A stretch of 64,000 nucleotides of DNA from Thermophilibacter mediterraneus (GCF_900119385.1 NZ_FPKO01000008.1:186001-250000); one strand, 5' to 3'; shown: positions 28,248 to 37,786, numbered from the stretch's first letter. The notes: generated by a model not told the origin, from the sequence alone. Numbers and translations are program-made.

Positions 28248-30248
28248 ATGACCGCCGAGAGCAGCTCCTCGCGAAGGCTGGTCGAGCTCACGTCGTTCGT
28301 CGCCGCCGCGCCCGCGCGGCCGGGCGGGGACGGACCGGAGCGGCGCTTCCCCCGCCTGCTCGCCGACGACGGCGCGTCTGTGCGCACGGGCGCCACGAGC
28401 ACCGTCTCCCGGGTCGAGAACGCCGCCGGGGAGGCCTTTGCCCTCAAGGTGCTGCGCCCCGCGCGCGAGGGGGCGAGCCCCGCCCTCATGGCCGCCCGCG
28501 AGGACGCCTTCTACGAGGAGTACCGCAACCAGCTCGTGGTCTCGGGCCTGCACGGATTCCCCGAGGTCTTCGGCTTCGGGCGCGCGGGCGGTCGGCCCGC
28601 CATCCTCATGGAGTGGGTCGAGTGCGCGTCGCTTCACCAGGTGGAGCGCGACGCCGGCGTCCCGTGGGACGGCGGGCGCGTCGCGCGCCTGGGGGCCGCC
28701 GTCGCCGCGATCCTCGACAGCACCTCCGCGCTCGACCGCGGGTTCGTCCATCGCGACCTCTCGCCCAGGAACATCGTCCTGCGCACCTCCTCGACGAGCG
28801 TGACCGACCAGCTCGAGACCGGCGAGTTCGACGTGTGCCTCGTGGACATGGGGAGCTCCGTCGCCCTGAGCGACGCGGACGGGTCGTTCACGATGCTCGC
28901 CGACGTGTGGCGCAACGGCACGCCCGACTACGCGCCGCCCGAGATGCTCACGCGCGACGTGACCGGCATCGACGAGCTGCGCCACTCCCCCGCCGTCGAC
29001 GTCTACGCGCTCTGCAGCGTGCTCTACGAGCTCTACGCCGGCTTCGCCCCGTTCCGGGTGTCCGAGCACCCGGAGGCCTCCCCCTACCGGCTCAAGATGG
29101 ACACGTCCCCCGCCCCGCTGCGCGCCCGCTCCTCCCGCGACGAGGGGCTCTGCGCAATCGTCATGGCGGGCCTCGCGCGCGACCCCGAGGGGCGCCCGAC
29201 GGTCGCGAGCCTGCGCGCGGCGCTCGAGGCATGGGTCTCGGGCGACGCCGGGGCTGAGGCCCTTCTCGCCCCCTTCGGCGGGACGCCCCCCGAGGGCGCC
29301 GAGAACGGGGCGAGCGGCGAGAAGGACGGCGCGTCCGGCGACGCCCCCGGGAAGAGGCGCGCCGTGAGCCGTCGCGCGCTCCTCGCCGGCGCGGGGGCCG
29401 TTGCCGCGGTCGGCGTCGTCGCGGCGGCGACGGGGGGCTTCGGGCTCGTCGGGTCGGGCTCGCGGAGGTTTCCCGACCTGACCTGGGACGACCTCGCCGA
29501 GGTCTCGGCCGAGATCGCCGACGCGGGGGGCGAGGAGGCCGCGATCGAGGTGGCCCGGCGCCACGGCATCTGCGACGAGGACGGCCTCATCGACCGCTCG
29601 CTCGTAAAGCCGCTCATGGTCGCGGGCGCCGAGCTCGCGGCCCAGGTGGCGGGCATCGCCCACGACGTGCGCGCCGACGGCTCCCTCATCGGGCTCACCT
29701 TCCTGCTCACGAGCGTGATGCCCGAGCAGCGCGCGATGGCAGACGAGGCGTACCAGGGCGGGTGGGAGACCTCGGGCATGCGCTCGTGGATGGCCGGGGA
29801 CCTCCTCGACCAGCTTCCCGAGGAGCTGGCCCGCAACCTCGTGGCCGCGGCCAAGCTCACCAACAACGTCGGCCCCGCCCAGGACGCGGGAGACGTCACG
29901 GTCACGGAGGACCTGCTGTGGCTGCCCTCGTACTGCGAGCTGGTGGGCGCGCGCGACCGGACCTCGTTCAGCGAGAACTACCAGTACCTCGCCGACGTCC
30001 TCAACGCGGAGGGGTCACAGTACAAGCTCTTCCGCGACCAGGGGCTGCTCGCGCGCGGGGACTACGAGCCGCTCGTCCGCGAGCGCAGGGGCGTCGCGGA
30101 CTACTGGTGGCTGCGCTCGGCGAGCCCGGACGTCTCGCTCAGCGAGGGCATGGCGTACTTCAACCGCACGGCGCCCAACGGAGACCCGTTCCACTACGCC
30201 ACCGCGTGCACCGACGCCTCCGGCGTGCTGTTCGGGTTCTGCGTGTAG
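28248..30248 (+). CDS. Membrane-anchored Ser/Thr protein kinase-like protein with DUF6273-like C-terminus
   Basis: A 666-residue protein in three parts. Residues about 30-340 are a Hanks-type kinase: GATSTVSRV loop, ALKVLRP with the ATP-binding Lys (about residue 67), catalytic loop HRDLSPRNIV (about 168), and GTPDYAPPEML. The metal motif reads VDMGSS in place of DFG. A hydrophobic segment (about 375-400) follows SRRALLAGAG, which resembles a twin-arginine signal but is internal. The C-terminal part (about 405-666) has GGWETSGMRSWM, LWLPSYCELVG, YWWLRSA and a terminal FGFCV, matching the DUF6273 family of putative extracellular modules. A GGAGGGGGG ribosome-binding site precedes the ATG. Confidence 0.82.
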   Translation: MTAESSSSRRLVELTSFVAAAPARPGGDGPERRFPRLLADDGASVRTGATSTVSRVENAAGEAFALKVLRPAREGASPALMAAREDAFYEEYRNQLVVSGLHGFPEVFGFGRAGGRPAILMEWVECASLHQVERDAGVPWDGGRVARLGAAVAAILDSTSALDRGFVHRDLSPRNIVLRTSSTSVTDQLETGEFDVCLVDMGSSVALSDADGSFTMLADVWRNGTPDYAPPEMLTRDVTGIDELRHSPAVDVYALCSVLYELYAGFAPFRVSEHPEASPYRLKMDTSPAPLRARSSRDEGLCAIVMAGLARDPEGRPTVASLRAALEAWVSGDAGAEALLAPFGGTPPEGAENGASGEKDGASGDAPGKRRAVSRRALLAGAGAVAAVGVVAAATGGFGLVGSGSRRFPDLTWDDLAEVSAEIADAGGEEAAIEVARRHGICDEDGLIDRSLVKPLMVAGAELAAQVAGIAHDVRADGSLIGLTFLLTSVMPEQRAMADEAYQGGWETSGMRSWMAGDLLDQLPEELARNLVAAAKLTNNVGPAQDAGDVTVTEDLLWLPSYCELVGARDRTSFSENYQYLADVLNAEGSQYKLFRDQGLLARGDYEPLVRERRGVADYWWLRSASPDVSLSEGMAYFNRTAPNGDPFHYATACTDASGVLFGFCV

Positions 30249-30347
30249 GGACTCGGCGTCCCGTCGCGAGGGCGCCGCGCGCACAACGAGGGCATTGGCA
30301 CGGCGAGAAACGCGCAGCCTGGGGCTCTTATCGCCAGTGCCATCAAA

Positions 30348-30387
30348 CGGGCCACCCTGGCAGACGACGATCTGCCAGGGTGGCCCG
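30348..30387. terminator. Bidirectional terminator hairpin between the kinase and leuS
   Basis: A perfect 17-bp stem, CGGGCCACCCTGGCAGA (30348-30364) with TCTGCCAGGGTGGCCCG (30371-30387), with a 6-base loop, lies in the 208-base gap between two convergent genes. It lacks a T-run. Confidence 0.8.
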
Positions 30388-30456
30388 ATTCGTGGCGACC
30401 CCCGCCAAGGGGGCCTGGCCCGCGACGTCCTCCCGGGCGCGCGGGACGAGGGCTAC

Positions 30457-33024
30457 CTACACGGCAACAATGTTCACCAGGCGGCCGCGGATCACGATGA
30501 CCTTCTTGATCTCTTTGCCGGCGAGCTGCTCCGCCACGGCAGCCTTGGCAGCGGCCTCGAGCTCCTCGTCGGAGGCATCCGCCGCAACGGTCACGCGGCC
30601 GCGCACCTTGCCCTTGATCTGGACGGCGATCTCGACCTCGTCGGCCTTGGCGGCCGCCTCGTCGAACTCGGGCCAGGCGGCGTCGTAGACCGAGCCGTCC
30701 TGGTGCAGCGCCTCGTGCCAGAGCTCCTCGGCCCAGTGCGGGCAGATCGGCGCGAGCATGGTCACGATCGCGTGCGCCACGGCGAAGCAGAGCGCGGCGT
30801 CGCGCCTCTCGACCGGCACGTCGTTCACGTACTTCGACGCGGCGTTGGTGATCTCCATGACCGCGGAGATGGCGGTATTGAACTGGCCGCGGTCGAAGTC
30901 GGCGGTGCACTTGAGGCCCATGCCGTTGAGCGTGCGCCACAGCTCCTTGCCCGCCTTGTCGAGCGAGGCGGCGCTCACGGAGCCGGCCGCGGCGCCCTGG
31001 GAGAGCAGCCAGACCACGCGCCAGGCGCGCTTGATGAAGCGGTTGGCGCCGGCGACGGCCTCCTCGTCCCAGTTGAAGTCCTTCTCGGGCGGGGCGATGA
31101 AGAGGATGGCGAGGCGCATGGTGTCCGCACCGAAGGGCTCGATGACGCTCGAGGGCGGCACGACGTTGCCCTTGGACTTGGACATGGTGTCGCCGTTCGC
31201 GTCCTTGACCATGCCCTGGCACAGCAGGTTCTCGAACGGCTCGTCGCAGTCGATCATGCCGAGGTCGCGCAGGACCTTGGTGAAGAAGCGGCTGTAGAGC
31301 AGGTGCAGGATGGCGTGCTCGATGCCGCCGATGTAGTTGTCCACCGGCATCCAGCGGTCCACGGCCTCCTTGGAGAAGGGCAGCTCCTCGTTGTGGGGGT
31401 CGCAGTAGCGCAGGTAGTACCAGCTCGAGCACGTGAAGGTGTCCATCGTGTCCGTGATGCGCCTGGCCGGCCTGCCGCACTTCGGGCAGGTGGTCTCGTA
31501 GAACGGCGCGTACTCGGCGAGCGTCTCGCCGGCGCCGAGGTCGAGGTTCTCGGGCAGCGTGACGGGCAGGTCCTCGTAGGGCACCGGCACGTCGCCGCAG
31601 CAGTCGCAGTGGATCATCGGGATGGGGTTGCCCCAGTAGCGCTGGCGGCTGATGAGCCAGTCGCGCAGGCGGAACTGCACCGTCTTGCGGCCGAGGCCCT
31701 GCTCGCCGAGCCACTCGATGATGGCGTCGACGGCCTCGGAGTGCTTGCCGCCCTTCATGCCGGTGAACTGCCCGGACTGCACGAGGTAGCCCTCGGCCTC
31801 CATGGCGTGGTCCCAGTCGACGGAGGTCACGACGAGCTCGCGCTCGTCCTTCAGGCGCTCGTAGAGCGGGTCGTCCTTCTCGCAGATGATCGGCGCGATC
31901 TCCAGGCCGTACTTCCTGGCGAAGTCGAAGTCGCGCTGGTCGCCGCAGGGCACGCCCATGACAGCGCCGGTGCCGTAGTCCATGAGGACGTAGTCGGCGA
32001 CCCAGATCGGGGCCGGGCGGCCGTTGACCGGGTTGATGACGTAGCGTCCGGTGAAGAAGCCGTGCTTCTCGCGCTCGGAGCCCTGGCGGTCGACCGAGGA
32101 GACCTTCTCCGCGGCGGCCTTGAGCTCGAGGAAGGCGGCCTCGTGCTCGGTGCCGGCGACGAGCTCGGCGGCGAGGGGGCTCTCGGGCGGCAGCAGGAAG
32201 AAGCTCACGCCGAAGAGCGTGTCAGGGCGCGTGGTGAAGACGGTGATCTTGGTGTCCGTGGGCGTCACGCCGTCGACGTCGGCCAGGGCGAAGTCGATCT
32301 CGGCGCCCTCGGAGCGGCCGATCCAGTTGGCCTGCATCGCTCGGACGCGCTCGGGCCACTTGCCCTCGAGGAGCTTGAGGTCGTCGAGCAGCTCCTGCGC
32401 GTAGTCGGTGATCTTGAAGTACCACTGGGAGAGCGGGCGCTTCTCGGGGATCGAGCCGCAGCGCCAGCACTTGCCGTCGACGACCTGCTCGTTGGCGAGC
32501 ACGGTCTGGCAGCCGGGGCACCAGTTGACCGGCGAGGTGTCGCGGTACACCAGGCCCTTCTCCCACATCTTGAGGAAGATCCACTGGCCCCACTTGTAGT
32601 ACTCGGGGTCGCAGGTGTTGAACATGCGGTCGTAGTCGTAGGAGAAGCCCATGCGGCGCATGGTCTTGACGGCCTGCTCGATGTTCTTGTGCGTCCAGAC
32701 GCCGGCCTGGGTGTTGTGCTTGATGGCGGCGTTCTCGGCGGGCAGGCCGAAGGCGTCGAAGCCCATGGGGTGCAGCACGTCGAAGCCGCGCATGCGGGCC
32801 TGGCGGGCCATGGCGTCGCCGATCGTGTAGTTGCGCGCGTGGCCCATGTGCAGGTCGCCCGAGGGGTACGGGAACATCTCGAGCACGTACTTCTTGGGCT
32901 TGTCGGGGCTCTCCTCGGTCTTGTAGAGCTCCTCGGCGTCCCAGGCCGCCTGCCACTTGGTCTCGATGGCCTCGGCGTCGTAGGCCGGGACCTCGAAGTC
33001 GGTCTTCTTAGCGTCGTCGCACAT
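30457..33024 (-). CDS. leuS: Leucine--tRNA ligase
   Basis: An 855-residue class I aminoacyl-tRNA synthetase of the bacterial LeuS type. The HIGH-like motif is in [20 protein letters not shown] (about residue 49), zinc-ligand cysteines in [12 protein letters not shown] and CWRCG, an editing domain with [13 protein letters not shown], and the KMSKS loop MSKSKGNVV. The length is typical. Start ATG 33024 has AAGGAG upstream; longer frames upstream are not credible. The gene is single and flanked by guaB on the same strand. Confidence 0.96.
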   Translation of the reverse strand: MCDDAKKTDFEVPAYDAEAIETKWQAAWDAEELYKTEESPDKPKKYVLEMFPYPSGDLHMGHARNYTIGDAMARQARMRGFDVLHPMGFDAFGLPAENAAIKHNTQAGVWTHKNIEQAVKTMRRMGFSYDYDRMFNTCDPEYYKWGQWIFLKMWEKGLVYRDTSPVNWCPGCQTVLANEQVVDGKCWRCGSIPEKRPLSQWYFKITDYAQELLDDLKLLEGKWPERVRAMQANWIGRSEGAEIDFALADVDGVTPTDTKITVFTTRPDTLFGVSFFLLPPESPLAAELVAGTEHEAAFLELKAAAEKVSSVDRQGSEREKHGFFTGRYVINPVNGRPAPIWVADYVLMDYGTGAVMGVPCGDQRDFDFARKYGLEIAPIICEKDDPLYERLKDERELVVTSVDWDHAMEAEGYLVQSGQFTGMKGGKHSEAVDAIIEWLGEQGLGRKTVQFRLRDWLISRQRYWGNPIPMIHCDCCGDVPVPYEDLPVTLPENLDLGAGETLAEYAPFYETTCPKCGRPARRITDTMDTFTCSSWYYLRYCDPHNEELPFSKEAVDRWMPVDNYIGGIEHAILHLLYSRFFTKVLRDLGMIDCDEPFENLLCQGMVKDANGDTMSKSKGNVVPPSSVIEPFGADTMRLAILFIAPPEKDFNWDEEAVAGANRFIKRAWRVVWLLSQGAAAGSVSAASLDKAGKELWRTLNGMGLKCTADFDRGQFNTAISAVMEITNAASKYVNDVPVERRDAALCFAVAHAIVTMLAPICPHWAEELWHEALHQDGSVYDAAWPEFDEAAAKADEVEIAVQIKGKVRGRVTVAADASDEELEAAAKAAVAEQLAGKEIKKVIVIRGRLVNIVAV

Positions 33025-33061
33025 CTGCGCTGCTCCTTCGTTGCGGTACTCCAACCGTGTC

Positions 33062-33067
33062 ATTGTA
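33062..33067 (-). promoter_or_regulatory. Extended -10 promoter of leuS
   Basis: Reverse-strand TGCTACAAT (the TACAAT part at 33062-33067) lies about 40 bases upstream of the leuS ATG. No good -35 box is seen, consistent with an extended -10 promoter. The identical TGCTACAAT occurs before guaB. Confidence 0.55.
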
Positions 33068-33099
33068 GCAGCACGAGCGCAAGCGGCGAGAAGAACCTG

Positions 33100-33241
33100 G
33101 CGCCTCCCACGATGCCCCGAGTCCCGCGCACGGTTTGTGGCGGCTGAGCGTGCGTTTGGCTCGGGCCATGGGGCGCCTGCCGCGATACTCCGAGCCTCGC
33201 GCACGGTTTGTGGCGGCTGAGCGTGCGCCGGGCTCGGGCCA
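33100..33241. repeat. 73-bp tandem duplication between guaB and leuS
   Basis: Two copies of a 69-base block (33100-33168 and 33173-33241; period 73) share long identical runs such as GCGCACGGTTTGTGGCGGCT and differ at several scattered positions, so this is an older duplication, unlike the exact copies in dnaG and infB. No gene is visible here; it lies upstream of the leuS promoter. Confidence 0.88.
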
Positions 33242-33270
33242 GCGCGGAAGCGCGAGGTCGCGAACGAGAA

Positions 33271-33303
33271 GCGGCCCCGACGCCGCAGGGGCGTCAGGGC
33301 CGC
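33271..33303 (-). terminator. Terminator hairpin after guaB
   Basis: GCGGCCCCGACGCC and GGCGTCAGGGCCGC pair across a short loop, 33-65 bases past the guaB stop. The GGCGAGAAG motif sits between the stop and the stem. No T-run follows. Confidence 0.65.
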
Positions 33304-33335
33304 GAGCCGACCGTTCTTCTCGCCCGGCGAGGTGC

Positions 33336-34847
33336 CTAGCGGTAGCTCACCGAGTGCTGGGAGTCCTTGACCACGACGTCGTGCGCGCCGCCCTCGACGA
33401 TGGAGGTGGAGCTCACGAGCGTGAGGCGAGCCTTCTCCTGCAGCTCCTTGATGGTCTTGGCGCCGCAGTTGCACATCGTGGACTTGATCTTGTAGAGCGT
33501 GTTGCGCACGCCCTCCTTGAGCGAGCCGGCGTACGGCACGTAGGAGTCGACGCCCTCGACGAAGCCGAGCTTGGAGGCGCCGCCCTGGTCGTAGCGCTGC
33601 CAGTTGCGGGCGCGCGCGGAGCCCTCGCCCCAGTACTCCTTCATGTACTGGCCGTTGACGTTGACGCGCTCGGTGGGAGACTCGTCGAAGCGGGCGAAGT
33701 AGCGGCCGAGCATCATGAAGTCGGCGCCCATGGCCAGCGCGAGCGTCATGTGGTAGTCGTAGACGATGCCGCCGTCGGAGCACACGGGCACGTAGACGCC
33801 GGTCTCCTCGAAGTACTTGTCGCGCGCGCGGCACACGTCGATGACCGCGGAGGCCTGGCCGCGGCCGATGCCCTTGGTCTCGCGCGTGATGCAGATCGAG
33901 CCGCCGCCGATGCCGACCTTCACAAAGTCCGCGCCGCAGTCCGCGAGGAAGCGGAAGCCGTCCTCGTCGACCACGTTGCCGGCGCCCACGCGCACGGTGT
34001 CGCCGTAGTTGGCGCGGATCCACTCGATGGTGCGCTTCTGCCACTCGGAGAAGCCCTCGGAGGAGTCGATGCACAGCACGTCGGCGCCGGCCTCCACGAG
34101 CAGCGGCACGCGCTCGGCGTAGTCGCGGGTGTTGATGCCCGCGCCCACCATGTAGCGCTTGTTGGCGTCGAGCAGCTCGTCGGGGTTGGACTTGTGCTGG
34201 TCGTAGTCCTTGCGGAAGACGATGCCCATGAGGTGGTCGTTCTCGTCGACGACGGGCAGGGCGTTGAGCTTGTGCTCCCAGATCACGTCGTTGGCGCTCT
34301 TGAGCGTGATGTCCTTGTCGCCCACGATGAGCTTCTCGCGCGGGGTCATGAACTCGGCGACCTTCTTCTGGTGGTCGTCACGCGTGGGGCGGTAGTCGCG
34401 GCTGGTCACGATGCCGAGGAGCTTGCCGCGCGGGGTGCCGTCGTCGGTGACGGGCATGGTCGAGTGGCCGGTCCTGGCCTTGAGGTCCATGACCTGCTCC
34501 ATGGTCATCTCGGGCGTGAGCGTGGAGTCGGACTGCACGAAGCCGGCCTTGAAGTCCTTGACGGCCTTGACCATGGCGGCCTCGGACTCGGGCGTCTGGT
34601 TGCCGTAGATGAAGGCCATGCCGCCCTCCATGGCCAGCGCCACGCCCATGTCAACGCCGGAGACCGACTGCATGATCGCGGAGACCATCGGAATGTTGAG
34701 GCTGATGGCCGGCTCCTCGCCGCGGCGGAACTTCACGAGCGGGGTCTTGAGGGACACGTTGGCGGGGATGTTCTCCGCCGAGGAGTACCCCGGAACGAGC
34801 AGGTACTCGGAAAAGGTGTGGGACTCCCCCTCGAAGAACGTTGCCAT
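33336..34847 (-). CDS. guaB: IMP dehydrogenase
   Basis: A 503-residue enzyme that oxidises IMP to XMP, the committing step to GMP. The N-terminal catalytic half has [12 protein letters not shown], two CBS domains follow (about residues 100-215, with [11 protein letters not shown] and [17 protein letters not shown]), then the catalytic loop [12 protein letters not shown] with the active Cys (about residue 313) and [16 protein letters not shown] in the flap. All expected parts are present. A strong GGAGAGGAGCC ribosome-binding site precedes the start. Confidence 0.95.
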   Translation of the reverse strand: MATFFEGESHTFSEYLLVPGYSSAENIPANVSLKTPLVKFRRGEEPAISLNIPMVSAIMQSVSGVDMGVALAMEGGMAFIYGNQTPESEAAMVKAVKDFKAGFVQSDSTLTPEMTMEQVMDLKARTGHSTMPVTDDGTPRGKLLGIVTSRDYRPTRDDHQKKVAEFMTPREKLIVGDKDITLKSANDVIWEHKLNALPVVDENDHLMGIVFRKDYDQHKSNPDELLDANKRYMVGAGINTRDYAERVPLLVEAGADVLCIDSSEGFSEWQKRTIEWIRANYGDTVRVGAGNVVDEDGFRFLADCGADFVKVGIGGGSICITRETKGIGRGQASAVIDVCRARDKYFEETGVYVPVCSDGGIVYDYHMTLALAMGADFMMLGRYFARFDESPTERVNVNGQYMKEYWGEGSARARNWQRYDQGGASKLGFVEGVDSYVPYAGSLKEGVRNTLYKIKSTMCNCGAKTIKELQEKARLTLVSSTSIVEGGAHDVVVKDSQHSVSYR

Positions 34848-34905
34848 GTGTCGTGGCTCCTCTCCCCGCGCACGGCGGAAACAACCCCGTAACTAAATTT
34901 GAGTC

Positions 34906-34934
34906 ATTGTAGCATCCGCTCACGGGTTTTTCAG
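34906..34934 (-). promoter_or_regulatory. Promoter of guaB
   Basis: On the reverse strand: CTGAAA (34929-34934), 17-base spacer, TACAAT (34906-34911) preceded by TGC. Transcription would start about 50 bases before the guaB ATG. Confidence 0.6.
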
Positions 34935-35028
34935 TGACCGTTTGCCGAGAAGTACCAGCTCACGATAAGGACACGACGAGAGGCGGCGAAGAGGGACGCT
35001 CCAGCGCGGGGCGGCACAGAGGCCGACC

Positions 35029-35183
35029 TGTGTCACTATTTCCGAGGTCTGGGTATTGGGCAGGCTCTATCGTCTCCTTGCGGCCACATTTGGCTGGCTC
35101 CCATCAGGGCGTTCCTCCCGAAGGCCGGATGGGACTGGATTCTATGGCTGTCTGGGCACCCAGACCTCGCAAAAAGTGACACA
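35029..35183. mobile_element. MITE-like element with 26-bp terminal inverted repeats
   Basis: The ends TGTGTCACTATTTCCGAGGT (from 35029) and the reverse complement of 35158-35183 (TGTGTCACTTTTTGCGAGGT...) match over 26 bases with two mismatches, bounding 155 bases that hold no credible gene. No target-site duplication is obvious. The size and ends fit a miniature inverted-repeat element or an internally deleted insertion sequence. Confidence 0.6.
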
Positions 35184-35206
35184 GTCGCCCGCTATTGCAT
35201 CCCCGG

Positions 35207-35234
35207 CTGACGTCCTCGCTCGACGAGATATTCT
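35207..35234 (+). promoter_or_regulatory. Likely promoter of the AraC-family gene
   Basis: CTGACG (35207-35212), 16-base spacer and TATTCT (35229-35234) lie 40 bases upstream of the GTG start. Both boxes are partial matches to consensus. Confidence 0.4.
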
Positions 35235-35273
35235 AGAGACGTTTCACCGCGAGTCTCGATGAGAGGGGGTCCC

Positions 35274-36107
35274 GTGGACGGTGCGCGCGTTGCCGCGGCA
35301 GTACGGCAGATCATGGACGAGACGGGCAGGCGCGAGCCGCGGGCAGGGCGCCACGTCCTCATGCTCGCGTGGTTTGAGGACGAGCTGGACGGGCTGCCGC
35401 CCAACCCCGGAGACTTCGACATCATCTCGGCGAGCGTGCCGCTCCCCAAGATCGTCGGGGAGCGCGAGGAGGCGGATGACTGCCGGAAGGTGGTTCTCGC
35501 CCTCTACTTTAGGACCAAGCGGTTCGTGCAGAGCCTCATGCCCATCGCGGACGAGGGGTCACCGCTCTTTCGCATGCTCACCGCCACCGTCACGAAGAGC
35601 CACCCCGTGCGCCGCGTCAGCACGCCCGACCCCGACAGCGAGCTCATGTCCGACCTCTTTGCCGCCGCGGCGGTGACGTACGCGGAGCGGCGCGACGGCT
35701 GGGAGCAGGTAGTCGAGGCGCTCGGCGTCGCCATCACGGCCCTGGTCTCCCCCGTCGTCCCCGAGGAGGGGACCAGAAGCGCCGACGAGGTGCTCGCCGT
35801 GATCTTGCAGGACATCGCCGCGAGCCCGGAGAGCGCGAGCCTCGCGGACCTGGCGCGGCGCTACTCCTACAGCACCACCTACCTCTCCGAGCTCATCCAC
35901 GAGCGCTGCGGCATGACGTTCACCGAGCTCGTGACCAGGCAGCGCATGGAGCGCGCGGCGATGCTGCTGCGCGCGACGAGCCTTCCGGTGCGCGAGGTGG
36001 CCCGCCAGGTGGGCTACGCCGGGACGAGCAACTTCTACCGCGCGTTCCGGGCGCAGTACGGGTGCGGGCCGGCCGAGTGGCGGAACGCGGACAGCCGACG
36101 GGAATAG
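35274..36107 (+). CDS. AraC-family transcriptional regulator
   Basis: A 277-residue regulator from the GTG at 35274, which has GAGAGGGGG 4 bases upstream; the in-frame ATG at 35259 lacks a ribosome-binding site. The C-terminal 95 residues are a two-helix-turn-helix AraC/XylS domain: SLADLARRYSYSTTYLSELI, then VREVARQVGYAGTSNFYRAF and the closing GCGPAEWR. The N-terminal sensor part (about 170 residues) has no fold I recognise. It converges on a tandem pair of ABC exporters across a shared terminator, so control of those transporters is plausible but unproven. Confidence 0.88.
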   Translation: MDGARVAAAVRQIMDETGRREPRAGRHVLMLAWFEDELDGLPPNPGDFDIISASVPLPKIVGEREEADDCRKVVLALYFRTKRFVQSLMPIADEGSPLFRMLTATVTKSHPVRRVSTPDPDSELMSDLFAAAAVTYAERRDGWEQVVEALGVAITALVSPVVPEEGTRSADEVLAVILQDIAASPESASLADLARRYSYSTTYLSELIHERCGMTFTELVTRQRMERAAMLLRATSLPVREVARQVGYAGTSNFYRAFRAQYGCGPAEWRNADSRRE

Positions 36108-36111
36108 ATCG

Positions 36112-36180
36112 GCCGACCGCGCACACCCCCGGTTTTTCAGGGAGCTTGGGCCCTGAAAAGCGGGGGTGTGCGCGGTCGGC
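36112..36180. terminator. Long bidirectional terminator between araC-like gene and ABC exporter
   Basis: Arms GCCGACCGCGCACACCCCC (36112-36130) and its exact complement (36162-36180) continue, after a short bulge, into GTTTTTCAGGG / CCCTGAAAAG. This gives about 28 paired bases around an 8-base loop, with T-runs on both sides, between convergent genes. Confidence 0.85.
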
Positions 36181-36193
36181 TGAGGCACCTCCC

Positions 36194-37786
36194 CTACTTC
36201 ACGCGCTCCAGCCGCCCGTCGCGGACCTCGTAGATGCGGTCCGCCGCGGCATCGAGGTCATTCGAGTGCATGATGGCCACGACGGTCTTGCACCCCTTGA
36301 GCCCCGCGAGGTAGTCGCAAAGCCGCGCGCTCGTGGCGGCGTCGAGGTTTGTGAGCGGCTCGTCGAGCAGAACCGCCGGCTCCGTGCGCGAGAGGGCGCG
36401 CAGCAGGCCCAGCTTCTGGCGCTCGCCGAGCGAGAGGTTGAGCGGTTGGTCGGTGATGGCACGCTCGGGGAGGTCGCCCAGGTCGAGCGCGCGAGCGACT
36501 TCCTGGTCGGCCGCACCGCCGAGGAGGTTGTAGGTGAGGTCCCCAGTGAACACGGGGACGGGATACGTGAGGTACGCTGCGTCCAGGAGCTCCGGCGCGA
36601 GCACGGCCTCGCCGTCGAGGTCGGCCGGGTCCGAGAGAGCGCGCAGGAAGTCGAGAAGGCGGGACTTGCCCGTGCCGTTGGCGCCGCGCACCACCACGAG
36701 CTCGCCGGGGCGCACCTCGAGCTCCCCCGCGAAGAGCCGCTTGCCATCCGCGCCGCGCTCGGGGGTGGCCCAGAGCGTCCCCTCCACGTGCGCCGCGGAA
36801 CCGTCGGAGCCCTTCGTCGCGAGCGCCTCGAAGCCAGAGGGCTCCGAGGCCTCGGCCGCCGCGCCGCGCAGGCGCTCGACGTGCGGCAGGTTGCCGCGCA
36901 CCTGAGCCACATGCTGCACGATGGCGGTGAGCGGCGCCTGCACGAGCTGCGCGAGCGAGTACGCCACGAGCACCTGCCCCACGCCCGCCGCGCCCGCAGC
37001 GCAGCGCCAGGCGGCGACCCCCATCATCGCCGCCGCAAGCACGCAGGCAAGCAGCGTGGGCGCGTTCGAGATGAGCGTCTCGAGAAAGCGGTAGCGCAGA
37101 ATCGTGCCCACGTAGGCGTCCGAACGCTCGCGGTAGCGAGCCGAGAAGTATGTGTCGGCCCCTGAGGCGTTTATGGCGCGCTTGGACTCGACGATGCGCT
37201 TGGACTCGCCGAGCCAGGCGTCCTGCGCGGGGAGGATGTCGCGCTGGAGCGCGGCGAGCGAGCGCGCGGGGAGCCGCAACGCGAGCCAGAAGACGGGCAC
37301 GTACGCCACCATGAGCGCGGCCATCAGCGGGTCGATTGCCGCTGCGAGCGCCATGATGCCGAAGAGGGCGAGCGCCGCCCCGGGCACGCGCACGTTGACG
37401 GCCGCGTAGAGGGTTCCGTAGATGTCCGCCGAGCTCGAGAGGAGGTTGACGTGATAGCCCTTGTCGTGGCGCTCAAAGGCGCGCTGCGACGCGGACAGCA
37501 GCCCGCGGACGCACCGCACGGCGGCGGCGAAGCCGCGGCGCAAACCCACCCAGGTGGGCACGCACTCGCCGAGCGCGACCGTGGCCGCGGCGGCGGACAG
37601 CGCGAGGGCGAGCGCGGCGACGAGCGGCGCGGCGACGTCCGCCCCGCCGGCGGCGAGCTTGTCGACGATGCCGCCCACGACGACGCTCGTCGCAGCCGCG
37701 AGCAGCGTCGCCGCGGCCGTGCCCAGGGAGCGAAGGCAGTTTGACGGGGTGGGGTCGAGCAGCGGATATGACGTCTTCTCTTTCAT
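36194..37786 (-). CDS. ABC exporter half-transporter, copy 1
   Basis: A 530-residue fusion of a transmembrane domain (about residues 1-320, some six hydrophobic stretches) and an ATPase domain: Walker A RGANGTGKSRLLDFL, signature LNLSLGERQKLGLLRAL (LSLGE in place of LSGGQ), Walker B AVLLDEPLTNLD and H-loop AIMHSNDLD. MKEKTSYPLLDPTPSN at 37786 aligns with the start of the neighbouring paralogue and is preferred over a GTG at 37843. It probably forms a heterodimer with the upstream gene. The substrate is unknown. Confidence 0.82.
   Translation of the reverse strand: MKEKTSYPLLDPTPSNCLRSLGTAAATLLAAATSVVVGGIVDKLAAGGADVAAPLVAALALALSAAAATVALGECVPTWVGLRRGFAAAVRCVRGLLSASQRAFERHDKGYHVNLLSSSADIYGTLYAAVNVRVPGAALALFGIMALAAAIDPLMAALMVAYVPVFWLALRLPARSLAALQRDILPAQDAWLGESKRIVESKRAINASGADTYFSARYRERSDAYVGTILRYRFLETLISNAPTLLACVLAAAMMGVAAWRCAAGAAGVGQVLVAYSLAQLVQAPLTAIVQHVAQVRGNLPHVERLRGAAAEASEPSGFEALATKGSDGSAAHVEGTLWATPERGADGKRLFAGELEVRPGELVVVRGANGTGKSRLLDFLRALSDPADLDGEAVLAPELLDAAYLTYPVPVFTGDLTYNLLGGAADQEVARALDLGDLPERAITDQPLNLSLGERQKLGLLRALSRTEPAVLLDEPLTNLDAATSARLCDYLAGLKGCKTVVAIMHSNDLDAAADRIYEVRDGRLERVK

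Noticed and set aside
30295-33147. 950-codon plus-strand open frame opposite leuS
   Set aside because: It is the antisense shadow of leuS. High third-position GC leaves antisense frames open; its Val/Asp/His/Arg-rich translation matches no family.
35056-35262. 68-codon plus-strand frame before the AraC gene
   Set aside because: It lies mostly within the MITE-like element, has no ribosome-binding site and no familiar sequence.
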